A stretch of 64,000 nucleotides of DNA from Streptomyces griseoluteus. GTDB taxonomy: Bacteria; Actinomycetota; Actinomycetes; Streptomycetales; Streptomycetaceae. Below the pieces are notes generated by a model. The model was given only the letters and a program-made list of their open reading frames with translations, did not search any database and was not told the origin of the DNA. Position numbers and translations under genes: made by a program. This document shows, one piece after another, positions 1 through 8,853 of this stretch (position 1 is the first letter of the stretch; every line of letters begins with the position of its first letter). Location of the stretch: the NCBI RefSeq assembly GCF_004784465.1, contig NZ_SRRU01000004.1:124001-188000 (forward strand), written 5' to 3'.

Positions 1-546
1 GATGACAGACGCACTGTGAAGGTGTCCAAGTACCTCTCGAAGCACCTGCGGCACCAGCCCGAGCGCATCGGGCTCACCCTGGACCCGGCCGGCTGGGTGG
101 AGATCGACACGCTGCTCGCCGCCGCGGCCGCCCACGGCTTCCCCATCAGCCGCGCCGAGCTGGACCATGTCGTGGCCGTCAACGACAAGCGGCGCTTCGC
201 CGTCGAGGGCGGCAGGATCCGCGCCAGCCAGGGCCACACCGTCGAGGTGGCGCTCGGCCTGCCCCCGGCGACCCCGCCGCCGTACCTCTACCACGGCACC
301 GTCGCCCGCAGCCTGGACGCGATCCGCGCCGAGGGGCTGCGCCCCATGAACCGGCACGCCGTCCACCTCTCGGCCGACCGCGAGACCGCGACCCGGGTGG
401 GCGCCCGCCGCGGCCGTCCCGTGGTCCTCGCCGTGGACGCGGGCGCCATGCACCGCGACGGCCATGTCTTCCACGTCAGCGCGAACGGCGTCTGGCTGAC
501 CGACTCCGTCCCGCCGCGCTACCTGCGGTTCTCCGAGCCGCGCTGA
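1..546 (+). CDS. kptA: RNA 2'-phosphotransferase (KptA/Tpt1 family), 5' end outside window
   Basis: KptA/Tpt1 enzymes transfer an internal RNA 2'-phosphate to NAD+. In bacteria the natural substrate is unknown because there is no tRNA-splicing pathway that makes it. The frame is open from base 1 and reads DDRRTVKVSKYLSKHLRH, which is how family members begin, so the true start codon probably lies just upstream of the window. A GTG at 16 is the first start inside it. An N-terminal winged-helix-like part (SKYLSKHLRHQPERIGL) is followed by the NAD-binding catalytic part with the HGT motif (YHGTVARS), the HAVHLS motif and the terminal VPPRYL segment. The family identity is clear; the cellular role is not. 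Confidence 0.9.
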   Translation, partial: DDRRTVKVSKYLSKHLRHQPERIGLTLDPAGWVEIDTLLAAAAAHGFPISRAELDHVVAVNDKRRFAVEGGRIRASQGHTVEVALGLPPATPPPYLYHGTVARSLDAIRAEGLRPMNRHAVHLSADRETATRVGARRGRPVVLAVDAGAMHRDGHVFHVSANGVWLTDSVPPRYLRFSEPR

Positions 547-560
547 GATCCTCCGGCCGC

Positions 561-1463
561 TCAGCCGAGCTGGGCGACGGCCTCGGTGGCGATCTTCTCG
601 AAGACGGCCTGGTCGGCCGCGAAGTCCGAGTCGGCGATGGGCCAGTGGATGACCAGCTCGGTGATGCCCAGCGCCGCGTACCGGCCGGCGAAGTCCACGA
701 ACGCGTCGACGGAGTCCAGCGGACGGGCGCGGTCCGGGGTGAACCCGGTCAGCATGATCTTGTCCAGGCCGGTCACGTCCCGGCCGATCTCCGCACACGC
801 CTCGGTGAGCCGGCCGATCTGCCGCTCCACCGCAAGCACCGACTGCTCCGGCGTACCGGTCTCGAACAGCTTCGGGTCGCCCGTGGTCACCCACGCCTGC
901 CCGTACCGCGCCGCCAGCTTCAGCCCGCGCGGGCCCGTCGCCGCCACCGCGAACGGCAGCCGGGGCTCCTGCACGCAGCCCGGAATGTTGCGGGCCTCGA
1001 CCGCCGAGTAGTGGTCGCCCGGGTACGACACCGCGTCCTCGGTCAGCAGCCGGTCCAGCAGCGTCACGAACTCCGCGAACCGGTCGGCCCGCTCACCCGG
1101 CGACCACGCCTCCTGCCCGAGCGCCGTAGCGTCGAAGCCGGAGCCGCCCGCGCCGATGCCCAGGGTGACCCGGCCGCCGGAGATGTCGTCCAGGGAGATC
1201 AGCTCCTTGGCCAGGGTCACCGGGTGCCGGAAGTTCGGCGAGGTCACCAGCGTTCCCAGCCGCAGCCGCTCGGTCGCCCCCGCGGCGGCCGTCAGCGTCG
1301 GCAGCGCCCCGAACCACGGCCCGTCCCGGAACGAGCGCCACGACAGATGGTCGTAGGTGTACGCCGCATGGAAGCCGAGCTCCTCGGCCCGCTGCCATTT
1401 CGCCCGACCCCCTTCGCTCCAGCGGTCGACGGGGAGGATCACGGTACTGAGACGAAGGGCCAT
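561..1463 (-). CDS. LLM-class F420-dependent oxidoreductase
   Basis: A 300-residue luciferase-like (TIM-barrel) oxidoreductase of the subgroup that typically uses coenzyme F420. The start is set at the ATG giving MALRLSTVILPVDRW, because upstream in-frame codons have no family similarity. Characteristic segments are the early AYTYDHLSWR, the LGTLVTSPNFRHP segment and GRVTLGIGAGGSGFD. The last two form the cofactor-binding barrel strands of this superfamily. It ends 14 bp from the convergent kptA stop and is transcribed divergently from the HAD gene. The substrate cannot be inferred. FMN use instead of F420 is possible, but F420 is common in actinomycetes. Confidence 0.85.
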   Translation of the reverse strand: MALRLSTVILPVDRWSEGGRAKWQRAEELGFHAAYTYDHLSWRSFRDGPWFGALPTLTAAAGATERLRLGTLVTSPNFRHPVTLAKELISLDDISGGRVTLGIGAGGSGFDATALGQEAWSPGERADRFAEFVTLLDRLLTEDAVSYPGDHYSAVEARNIPGCVQEPRLPFAVAATGPRGLKLAARYGQAWVTTGDPKLFETGTPEQSVLAVERQIGRLTEACAEIGRDVTGLDKIMLTGFTPDRARPLDSVDAFVDFAGRYAALGITELVIHWPIADSDFAADQAVFEKIATEAVAQLG

Positions 1464-1588
1464 GCCGACGAGCCTACGACGCCCGGATGGCCGGCCGGGA
1501 CCGGATTCCGAACGCATCTGACGCGTACCTGCCCTCATCCGTGCCCCGCGCCGCACGATCGTGCGCGCATATGCGCGAGAATGCTCGG

Positions 1589-2494
1589 GTGACCTCAGCG
1601 ACCAGACAGCCGGGGACCCCGGCCCCCGCACAGCCGTCGGCCCCGTCCGGACGAGGAGGGGGCTCCCTCCCGCCGCGCCTGATCGCCACGGACCTCGACG
1701 GCACCCTGCTGCGCGACGACCAGACCGTCTCCCCGCGGACCGTCGCCGCGCTGGCCGCGGCCGAGAAGGCGGGGATCGAGGTCTTCTTCGTCACCGGCCG
1801 CCCGGCCCGCTGGATGGACGTCGTCAGCGAGCATGTGCACGGCCACGGCCTGGCGATCTGCGGCAACGGCGCCGCCGTGGTCGACCTGCACGGCGGTCCC
1901 GGCGCCCACCGCTTCGTGAAGGTCCGCGAGTTGGCCAGGGAGAACGCCCTGAAGTCCGTCCAGCTGCTGCGCGAGGCGGCCCCCGGCACCCTGTTCGCGG
2001 TCGAGCAGACCTACGGCTTCCACCAGGAGCCCGCCTATCCCAAGCTGCACCTGGAGATCCCGGACACCCTGCGGCCCGCCGAGGAACTCCTCGCGCCGGA
2101 CGGTGTCGCGGCGAGCCAGCCGGTGCTGAAGATCCTGGCCCACCACCCCGACCTCGACCCGGACGCCTTCCTCACCCTCGCCCGGATCGCCATCGGCGGC
2201 CACGCCAACGTCACCCGGTCCAGCCCCAGCGCGCTGCTGGAACTGAGCGGACCCGGTGTCTCCAAGGCCAGCACCCTGGCCCTGTGCTGTGCCGAGCGCG
2301 GCATCTCGCAGGAGGAGGTCGTCGCCTTCGGCGACATGCCGAACGACATCGAGATGCTGACCTGGGCGGGACGCTCCTACGCCATGGGCAACGCCCACCC
2401 CGACACGCTGGCCGCCGCCACCGGCCGCACCCACGCCAACAACGAGGACGGTGTGGCCCGCGTGATCGAGGACCTCCTCGCCGGACGGGTCTGA
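1589..2494 (+). CDS. HAD-superfamily hydrolase, Cof type (sugar-phosphate phosphatase-like)
   Basis: A cytoplasmic phosphatase of the Cof (HAD class IIB) group, which dephosphorylates sugar phosphates and similar small metabolites. Motif I is IATDLDGTLL, holding the nucleophile and acid/base aspartates. Motif IV is VVAFGDMPNDIEML (GDxxND), which ligates magnesium. The cap domain lies between them. The GTG at 1589 (VTSATRQ) is preferred because a GAGA element precedes it. An in-frame ATG at 1571 lies inside a palindromic gcgcatatgcgc and has no ribosome-binding site. The first roughly 25 residues are Pro/Ala-rich. The gene ends 13 bp from the convergent cydDC stop. Confidence 0.88.
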   Translation: MTSATRQPGTPAPAQPSAPSGRGGGSLPPRLIATDLDGTLLRDDQTVSPRTVAALAAAEKAGIEVFFVTGRPARWMDVVSEHVHGHGLAICGNGAAVVDLHGGPGAHRFVKVRELARENALKSVQLLREAAPGTLFAVEQTYGFHQEPAYPKLHLEIPDTLRPAEELLAPDGVAASQPVLKILAHHPDLDPDAFLTLARIAIGGHANVTRSSPSALLELSGPGVSKASTLALCCAERGISQEEVVAFGDMPNDIEMLTWAGRSYAMGNAHPDTLAAATGRTHANNEDGVARVIEDLLAGRV

Positions 2495-2507
2495 CCGGCC
2501 CCGCCGC

Positions 2508-5500
2508 TCAGAGCACGACGAGGGCCTCCGCCTCCGCCTCGCGGCGGGCCATCGCGGCCAGCGGGCCTTCCACGGCGAGCAGCTCGGCGTAGGGGCCGCG
2601 CTGCACCACGCGGCCCGCGTCGAGGACGAGCACCTCGTCGACCGCGGCGAGACCGGCGAGCCGGTGCGTGATCAGCAGCGTGGTGCGGCCCTCGGTCGCG
2701 GCCAGCAGGTCGTCGGTGAGGGCGTCCGCCGTGGGCAGGTCCAGGTGCTCGGCGGGCTCGTCCAGCACCAGCACCGGGAAGTCAGCGAGCAGCGCGCGGG
2801 CCAGCGCCAGCCGCTGCCGCTGGCCGCCGGAGAGCCGGGCGCCGTGCTCGCCGACGTGCGTGTCCAGGCCCTCGGGGAGCCCGTCCACCCAGTCCAGCAG
2901 CCGGGCCCGCAGCAGCACGTCCCGCAACTCCGCCTCGGTCGCGTCCTTGCGGGCGAGCAGCAGGTTCTCCCGGACGGTGCTGTCGAAGAGGTGGGCGTCC
3001 TGGGCGCACAGCCCGACCAGCCGCCGTACCTCGTCACCGTCCATCTCGGCCGCCTCCACCCCGGCCAGCGTGTACGTGCCGGAGCCGGGGCCCAGGAAGC
3101 GGAGCAGCACTTGGGCGAGGGTGGTCTTGCCGGAGCCCGAGGGGCCGACCACGGCGATCCGGCGACCCCGGTCCAGGGTGAGGTCGAGCCCGTGGAGGGC
3201 GTCCCGGTGCTGGTCCTCGTAGCGGGCGGTCAGGTCGCTCAGCACGAGCGGGAACGGCGAGGCGGGGGCCTCGCGCGGGTGCTCGGGCTCGTGCACCGGC
3301 ACCGGGGCGTCCAGCACCTCGTAGACCCGCTCGGCGCTGCGGGCGACCCGCTGGCGGTAGCGGACGGCCAGCGGGAGACCGAGCACCGCCTCGAAGGCGG
3401 CCAGCGGGGTGAGGACGACCACGGCCACCAGCACGCCGTGGATACGGCCGCCGGCCGCCGCCTGCGCGCCGAGCAGCGCGGCGACGGCGACGGTCAGGCC
3501 CGAGATCAGCGCGGTCAGGCCGTCGCCGAGCGCGGTGACCCCGGCCGCGCGGGACGCGATCCGGGTGAGGGTGCCGTCGGCCTTCCGGGTGGCCGCCGTA
3601 CGCGAGGGCAGCGCACCGGCGACGGTCAGCTCGGCGGTGCCGGTGAGCAGGTCGGTGACACGGGTGGCCAGCACGCCCCGGGCGGGCGCCAGCCGTCGTT
3701 CGGTGCGCCGGGCGACCGCCGCGGTGATCAGCGGGACGCCGACTCCGGCGAGCAGGAGGCCGACGGCCAGTGCTGCTCCCGCCTCCGGGAGCAGCCAGGC
3801 GGTGAAGCCGACCGAGGCGGCGGAGACGACCACCGCCACACCGGTGGGGAGCAGCCAGCGCAGCCAGTAGTCCTGGAAGGCGTCCACGTCGGCGACGAGC
3901 CGGCTGAGCAGATCGCCGCGCCGGGTGCCGCGCAGCCCGGCCGGGGCCAGCCGCTCGAGCCGCTTGTAGACGGCGACGCGGGTGTCGGCCAGCATGCGGA
4001 GCACGGCGTCGTGCGACACCAGTCGCTCGCTGTACCGGAAGACCGCGCGGCCGATGCCGAAGAACCGGGTGGCCGTCACCGCGACCAGCAGATAGAGCAC
4101 CGGCGGCTGCTGTGAGGCGCGGGAGATCAGCCAGCCGGAGGTCGCCATCAGACCGACGGCACAGCCGAGGGCCAGGCTGCCGAGCAGCAGCGCGAAGAGC
4201 AGCCGGCCGCGCCGGGCGGCTGCCACGGAACGGACGCGGGCCAGGATGCCCCGTTCCAGGCCCGTCACCTCGGGCGCCGACGCGTCCCGGTCGTCGTCGG
4301 CGTCGTCCGGCTCGGGGAAGAAGGCTTCGCCGCCGGCGGGCTCGGGCACGTGCGCGTCCAGCGCGGCGGCGGCGAGTTCGGGGCCGAGCACCTCGGCCAT
4401 GACCGGCTCGGGCGCGGCGGCCGGCTCGGACAGCTCCAGCCGCACGACCCGGTCGGCGACCTCCAGCAGGGCAGGCCGGTGCACGACGAGCAGCACCGTG
4501 CGGCCGACGGAGAGGCGTCGTACCGCCGCGACGACGTCGGCCTCGGTCGCGCCGTCCAGCGCGGCGGTGGGCTCGTCCAGCAGCAGCACCGGCCGGTCGG
4601 CGAGGAAGGCGCGGGCCAGGGCGAGCCGCTGCCGCTGGCCTGCGGAGAGCCCGGACCCGTCCTCACCGAGCACGGTGTCGGCGCCCGCGGGGAGCGCGTC
4701 CACGAACTCGAGCGCACCGGCGTCCGCCAGCGCCCGGCGTACGGCGGTGTCGTCCGCGTCGGGGCGGGCCAGGCGTACGTTCTCCGCGATGGTCCCGGCG
4801 TACAGGTGCGGCCGCTGCGGGACCCAGGCGATCTTGGTGCGCCACTCCTCCAGGTCGAGGTCGGCGAGGTCGGCACCGCCGACGCGGACCTGGCCCTCGG
4901 TGGGCCGGACGAAGCCGAGGAGCACGCTGAGCAGGGTGGACTTGCCCGCGCCGCTCGGCCCGATCAGGGCCACGGTCTCGCCGGGTTCCACGGAGAAGGA
5001 CACATCGGTGACGGCGTCGGCCGAGCGGCCGGGATAGCGGACCGTCACGGAGTCGAAGGCGAGGGAGCCGGCCGGGACGGGCGCGGCACCGGTGGCCGGG
5101 ACCGGCGTCTCCAGCACGGCGAAGATCTCCTCGGCGGCCGCCAGCCCCTCAGCCGCCGCGTGGTACTGCGCGCCCACCTGGCGCAGCGGGAGGTACGCCT
5201 CCGGCGCCAGGATCAGGATGACCAGGCCGATGTACAGGTCCATCCCGCCGTGCACCAGCCGCATGCCGATGGTGACGGCGACCAGCGCGACAGAGAGGGT
5301 GGCCAGCAGCTCCAGCGCGAAGGAGGAGAGGAAGGCGATCCGCAGGGTCCGCATGGTGGCGCGGCGGTACTCGCCGGTGATCCTGCGGATGGACTCGGCC
5401 TGCGCCTTGGCCCGGCCGAACACCTTCAGCGTGGGCAGCCCCGCGACCACGTCCAGGAAGTGTCCGGAGAGCCGGGACAGCAGCGACCACTGGCGGTCCA

Positions 5501-6056
5501 TCCGGGACTGGGTGGCCCAGCCGATCAGCATCATGAAGACCGGGATGAGGGGGAGGGTGGCGACGATGATCGCCGCCGAGACCCAGTCCTCGGTGACGAT
5601 CCGCGCCAGTACCGCCACCGGAACGACCAGAGCGAGCCCCAACTGCGGGAGGTACCGCGAGAAGTAGTCGTCCAGGGCGTCGACCCCGCGCGTGGCCAGG
5701 GTCACCAGCGAGCCGGTGCGCTGGCCGCTCAGCCAGCCGGGACCCAGCACCGCGGCCCGTTCGACCAGCCGCTCCCGCAGCTCGGACTTCACGGCAGCGC
5801 TGGCCTTGTGCGCCGCCAGCTCCGTGAGCCAGGAGACCAACGCCCGTCCACCGGCCACACCGGCCAGCAGGGCCAGCGGCATGACCAGGTCACTTGCCGA
5901 CTTTCCGTGCTGGAAGGCACCGACCACGACTTCGGCGATCAGCATGGCCTGGGCGATGACCAGGCCGGCGCCGAGCCCGCCCAGGAGGACGACCGCCACC
6001 AGGAAGAAACGCGTGGCACCAGCGTAGCGCAGCAGACGGGGATCGATCGGTTTCAC
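2508..6056 (-). CDS. cydDC: Fused CydD-CydC thiol/haem ABC exporter for cytochrome bd assembly
   Basis: A 1182-residue fusion of both half-transporters of the CydDC system, which exports cysteine/glutathione-type thiols and is needed to assemble cytochrome bd. Each half has a six-helix membrane domain followed by an ATPase domain. The N-terminal half carries GPSGAGKSTLL, LSAGQRQRLALAR and VLLLDEPTAAL. The C-terminal half carries GPSGSGKTTL, LSGGQRQRLALAR and VLVLDEPAEHLD. An acidic linker (about residues 570-610) joins them. Single-chain CydDC is usual in Streptomyces, whereas E. coli has two genes. It is the last gene of cydA-cydB-cydDC. The start is a GTG (VKPIDPRLLRY) inside a perfect parS site, with a weak AAGGAC element upstream. 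Confidence 0.95.
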   Translation of the reverse strand: MKPIDPRLLRYAGATRFFLVAVVLLGGLGAGLVIAQAMLIAEVVVGAFQHGKSASDLVMPLALLAGVAGGRALVSWLTELAAHKASAAVKSELRERLVERAAVLGPGWLSGQRTGSLVTLATRGVDALDDYFSRYLPQLGLALVVPVAVLARIVTEDWVSAAIIVATLPLIPVFMMLIGWATQSRMDRQWSLLSRLSGHFLDVVAGLPTLKVFGRAKAQAESIRRITGEYRRATMRTLRIAFLSSFALELLATLSVALVAVTIGMRLVHGGMDLYIGLVILILAPEAYLPLRQVGAQYHAAAEGLAAAEEIFAVLETPVPATGAAPVPAGSLAFDSVTVRYPGRSADAVTDVSFSVEPGETVALIGPSGAGKSTLLSVLLGFVRPTEGQVRVGGADLADLDLEEWRTKIAWVPQRPHLYAGTIAENVRLARPDADDTAVRRALADAGALEFVDALPAGADTVLGEDGSGLSAGQRQRLALARAFLADRPVLLLDEPTAALDGATEADVVAAVRRLSVGRTVLLVVHRPALLEVADRVVRLELSEPAAAPEPVMAEVLGPELAAAALDAHVPEPAGGEAFFPEPDDADDDRDASAPEVTGLERGILARVRSVAAARRGRLLFALLLGSLALGCAVGLMATSGWLISRASQQPPVLYLLVAVTATRFFGIGRAVFRYSERLVSHDAVLRMLADTRVAVYKRLERLAPAGLRGTRRGDLLSRLVADVDAFQDYWLRWLLPTGVAVVVSAASVGFTAWLLPEAGAALAVGLLLAGVGVPLITAAVARRTERRLAPARGVLATRVTDLLTGTAELTVAGALPSRTAATRKADGTLTRIASRAAGVTALGDGLTALISGLTVAVAALLGAQAAAGGRIHGVLVAVVVLTPLAAFEAVLGLPLAVRYRQRVARSAERVYEVLDAPVPVHEPEHPREAPASPFPLVLSDLTARYEDQHRDALHGLDLTLDRGRRIAVVGPSGSGKTTLAQVLLRFLGPGSGTYTLAGVEAAEMDGDEVRRLVGLCAQDAHLFDSTVRENLLLARKDATEAELRDVLLRARLLDWVDGLPEGLDTHVGEHGARLSGGQRQRLALARALLADFPVLVLDEPAEHLDLPTADALTDDLLAATEGRTTLLITHRLAGLAAVDEVLVLDAGRVVQRGPYAELLAVEGPLAAMARREAEAEALVVL

Positions 6057-6063
6057 GTGAAAC
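6050..6063. other. parS site (perfect), containing the cydDC start codon
   Basis: The 14-bp palindrome GTTTCACGTGAAAC is the consensus ParB-binding site of Streptomyces. The GTG of cydDC (6056-6054 on the minus strand) is the central GTG of this palindrome, so ParB occupancy would cover the start region of the gene. It is paired with a second perfect site 37 bp away. Confidence 0.95.
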
Positions 6064-6086
6064 GTGTCCTTCAGTCCCGAGAGTGT

Positions 6087-6100
6087 GTTTCACGTGAAAC
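6087..6100. other. parS site (perfect), in cydB-cydDC gap
   Basis: A perfect GTTTCACGTGAAAC lies in the 59-bp gap between cydB and cydDC. Together with 6050-6063 it forms a close pair, inside a transcribed operon rather than in a promoter. Confidence 0.95.
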
Positions 6101-6115
6101 ATACCCTTGAGGCGG

Positions 6116-7120
6116 TCAGTGTGCGGCTTCGGCGATGTGCTGGGTACCGATGCGCTTGCGGAAGACCCAGTAGGTCCATGCCTGGTAGAGCATGACCAAC
6201 GGGGCGGCGATGACGGCGCACCAGGTCATGATCTTCAGGGTGTACGGGCTCGACGAAGCGTTGGTGACCGTCAGGCTCCAGTCCGCGTCGAGGGTGGACG
6301 GCATCACGTTCGGGAAGAGCGACAGGAAGAGCATCGCCACGGCGGCCGCGATGGTCACCCCGGACAGCGCGAACGCCCATCCCTCCCGCACCCGCCAGAT
6401 GGCGCCCAGTGCGCCGACCAGGGCGACGGCCGCCACGACGAGGGCGACCAGGCTCGCGCCGTCCCCGCTGTGGAGCTGTGTCCAGACCAGGAAGCCGAGC
6501 GCCAGCACGACGGTCACCGGGCCGAGGCGCAGGGCCAGGGTCCGGGCGCGGGTGCGGATGTCGCCGACGGTCTTGAGCGCCGTGAACACCGTCCCGTGGA
6601 AGGTGAACAGGGTGAGCGTCACCGCGCCGCCGAGCAGGGCGTACGGGTTGAACAGGTCGGCCAGCCCGCCGACGTACTCGAAGTGCTGGTCGATCTGCAC
6701 GCCCCGCACGATGTTCCCGAAGGCCACGCCCCAGAGGAACGCCGGGATCAGCGAGGACCAGAAGATGGCCCACTCCCAGTTGCGCTGCCACTTCTCCTCG
6801 GGCCGCTTGGCCCGGTACTCGAAGCCAACCCCTCGCACGATCAGGCAGACCAGGATGAGCAGCAGCGGCAGATAGAAGCCGGAGAACAGGGTGGCGTACC
6901 ACTCCGGGAAGGCGGCGAAGGTCGCACCGCCCGCGGAGAGCAGCCACACCTCGTTGCCGTCCCAGACCGGGCCGATGGTGTTGATCAGCACCCGCCGCTC
7001 GGGCCGGTTCCGGGCGAGCAGCCGGGTCAGCACACCGACCCCGAAGTCGAATCCCTCCAGGAAGAAGTAGCCGGTCCACAGCACGGCTATGAGTACGAAC
7101 CAGATGTCATGCAGTTCCAT
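6116..7120 (-). CDS. cydB: Cytochrome bd ubiquinol/menaquinol oxidase subunit II
   Basis: A 334-residue polytopic membrane subunit of the high-affinity terminal oxidase, which reduces oxygen with electrons from the quinol pool (menaquinol in Streptomyces). The N-terminus MELHDIWFVLIAVLWTGYFF continues into LEGFDFGVG, the most conserved CydB segment. Further conserved blocks are NTIGPVWDGNEVWL and the hydrophobic helices to the C-terminus. The ATG at 7120 follows a GGGGGAA element and lies 16 bp after the cydA stop, so the two are cotranscribed. Expression should follow the Rex-controlled cydA promoter. The next gene, cydDC, completes the assembly module. Confidence 0.97.
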   Translation of the reverse strand: MELHDIWFVLIAVLWTGYFFLEGFDFGVGVLTRLLARNRPERRVLINTIGPVWDGNEVWLLSAGGATFAAFPEWYATLFSGFYLPLLLILVCLIVRGVGFEYRAKRPEEKWQRNWEWAIFWSSLIPAFLWGVAFGNIVRGVQIDQHFEYVGGLADLFNPYALLGGAVTLTLFTFHGTVFTALKTVGDIRTRARTLALRLGPVTVVLALGFLVWTQLHSGDGASLVALVVAAVALVGALGAIWRVREGWAFALSGVTIAAAVAMLFLSLFPNVMPSTLDADWSLTVTNASSSPYTLKIMTWCAVIAAPLVMLYQAWTYWVFRKRIGTQHIAEAAH

Positions 7121-7136
7121 GGCTGTTCCCCCAGCG

Positions 7137-8645
7137 CTAGTACGAGAAGGCCATCGGCCGGTCGGCGTCCTGGTGGTCGCCGCCGATCTTCGTGGGCGGG
7201 TTGAGGTCGGCCTCGGTCAGCTCCGGGGGTCCGGCCTTGGCGTACTTGACCAGCAGCCGGACCTCGATGACCGCGAGGATCGCGTACAGCGCGGTGAAGA
7301 CGGCCATGGAGATGGCGACCTCGGTCTGGGAGACACCGGGGGAGACCGCCTGGCGGGTCTGGAACAGGCCGTAGACCACCCAGGGCTGGCGGCCCATCTC
7401 GGTGAAGATCCAGCCCCAGGAGTTGGCGATCAGCGGGAAGGCCATCGTCCAGGTGGCCACGCGCCAGAAGCAGTGGGTGAGCTTCGGGCCCAGCGCCCGC
7501 CCCCCGAAGAGCACCAGATGCGGCACCTCGTCGTCACCGGTGCGCAGGTGCCCGGGGAGCAGGAACTTCTTCCGGGTCAGCCAGAGCCCGAGCGCCCCGA
7601 GGGTGAAGGAGGCCATGCCGAACCCGATCATCCAGCGGAAGCCCCAGTAGGCGGCCGGGATGTTGGGCCGGTAGTCACCGGGCCCGAACTTCTGCTGCTC
7701 GGCCTTGTTGACGTCGTTGATGCCGGGGACGTACGAGGTGAAGTCGTCGTTGGCGAGGAAGGACAGCAGGCCCGGCACCTCGACGGCGACGGTGTTGTGG
7801 CCCTTGTCCACGTCGCCGTAGGCGAACACCGAGAAGGGCGCGGGCTTCTGACCGTCCCACAGGGCCTCGGCGGCGGCCATCTTCATGGGCTGCTGCTTGA
7901 ACATCACCTTGCCGAGGGTGTCGCCGCTGATGGCGGTGAGCAGTCCGGCGATGACCACGGTGACCAGGCCGAGGCGCAGCGAGGTCCGCATCACCTTGAT
8001 GTGCCGGCGCCGGGCCAGGTGGTAGGCGGCCAGGCCCACCATGAAGGCGCCGCCGGTCAGGAAGGCCGCGGAGAGGGTGTGGAACGCCTGGGCGAGCGCG
8101 GTGTTCTGGGTCAGCACGGCCCAGAAGTCGGTCAGTTCGGCGCGCCCCCGCTCCTTGTTGATCCGGAAGCCGACGGGGTGCTGCATCCAGGAGTTGGCCG
8201 CGAGGATGAAGTACGCCGAGAGGATCGTGCCGATCGAGACCATCCATATGCAGGCCAGGTGGATCTTCTTCGGCAGCTTGTCCCAGCCGAAGATCCACAG
8301 CCCGATGAAGGTCGACTCGAAGAAGAAGGCGATCAGCGCCTCGAAGGCCAGCGGGGCGCCGAAGATGTCCCCGACGAAGCGCGAGTACTCCGACCAGTTC
8401 ATGCCGAACTGGAACTCCTGCACGATGCCGGTGACCACGCCCATCGCGATGTTGATCAGGAAGAGCTTGCCCCAGAACTTGGTGGCCCTGAGGTAGACCT
8501 CCTTCTCCGAGCGCACCCAGGCCGTCTGCAGCCCGGCCGTGAGGGCGGCCAGGGAGATCGTCAGCGGGACGAACAGAAAGTGATAGACGGTGGTGATGCC
8601 GAACTGCCAGCGCGCCAGGGTCTCCGGTGCCAACGCCAGTTCCAC
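7137..8645 (-). CDS. cydA: Cytochrome bd oxidase subunit I
   Basis: A 502-residue subunit carrying the three haems (b558, b595, d) and the quinol site. The start is the GTG giving VELALAPETLARWQFGITT, preceded by a strong AAGGAGGGG element; the frame is open further upstream but without family similarity. Family blocks include YHFLFVPLTISL (with a haem-ligand histidine), FWGKLFLINIAMGVVTG, FFFESTFIGLWIFGWDKL and GFRWMIGFGMA. The gene heads the operon cydA-cydB-cydDC. A perfect Rex operator lies 84 bp upstream, so transcription is expected to rise when the NADH/NAD+ ratio is high under oxygen limitation. Confidence 0.97.
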   Translation of the reverse strand: MELALAPETLARWQFGITTVYHFLFVPLTISLAALTAGLQTAWVRSEKEVYLRATKFWGKLFLINIAMGVVTGIVQEFQFGMNWSEYSRFVGDIFGAPLAFEALIAFFFESTFIGLWIFGWDKLPKKIHLACIWMVSIGTILSAYFILAANSWMQHPVGFRINKERGRAELTDFWAVLTQNTALAQAFHTLSAAFLTGGAFMVGLAAYHLARRRHIKVMRTSLRLGLVTVVIAGLLTAISGDTLGKVMFKQQPMKMAAAEALWDGQKPAPFSVFAYGDVDKGHNTVAVEVPGLLSFLANDDFTSYVPGINDVNKAEQQKFGPGDYRPNIPAAYWGFRWMIGFGMASFTLGALGLWLTRKKFLLPGHLRTGDDEVPHLVLFGGRALGPKLTHCFWRVATWTMAFPLIANSWGWIFTEMGRQPWVVYGLFQTRQAVSPGVSQTEVAISMAVFTALYAILAVIEVRLLVKYAKAGPPELTEADLNPPTKIGGDHQDADRPMAFSY

Positions 8646-8727
8646 GTCGTCACCCCTCCTTACCTCGCCGTTCCGGTGCGGCCTTCGCCGCTTATGCCCC
8701 CCACATATGGAGCAATCCGGTCGGAGC

Positions 8728-8751
8728 TTGTGAAAGCGTTCACATTCACAA
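8728..8751. promoter_or_regulatory. Rex operator (ROP) of the cyd operon
   Basis: TGTGAA-AGCG-TTCACA at 8729-8744 is a perfect inverted repeat of the Rex type (TGTGAANNNNTTCACA), followed directly by another TTCACAA half-site to 8751. Rex is the NADH-sensing repressor known to control cydABCD in S. coelicolor. The position, about 85-105 bp before the cydA GTG, suits a promoter-overlapping operator. Confidence 0.88.
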
Positions 8752-8787
8752 GCCATTATGGCGCACACGTATTCGGCACCCACAAGG

Positions 8788-8828
8788 GGGGCCCTGCGAC
8801 GAAGGGCCCCGCCTCCCGGCAGGGCCCC
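8788..8828 (-). terminator. Possible terminator of the aminotransferase gene
   Basis: The inverted repeat GGGGCCCT (8788-8795) / AGGGCCCC (8803-8810), with another AGGGCCCC at 8821-8828, gives mutually exclusive hairpins just after the aminotransferase stop. It could separate that gene from the cyd operon. No clear T-run follows, as is common in Streptomyces. Confidence 0.4.
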
Positions 8829-8853
8829 TCACGTCATGGACTGCGGACCGGCG

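Noticed and set aside
2664..4115. Long open frames antisense to cydDC and to other large genes
   Set aside because: High-GC third positions keep antisense frames open; these translate to Arg/Gly/Gln-rich strings without domains.
5890..6102. Short frames starting MFHVK at several parS sites (for example here, 40195, 46450, 55758 and 60568)
   Set aside because: The peptide is just parS read in one frame (TTTCACGTGAAA); downstream sequence is not protein-like and the frames overlap real genes.
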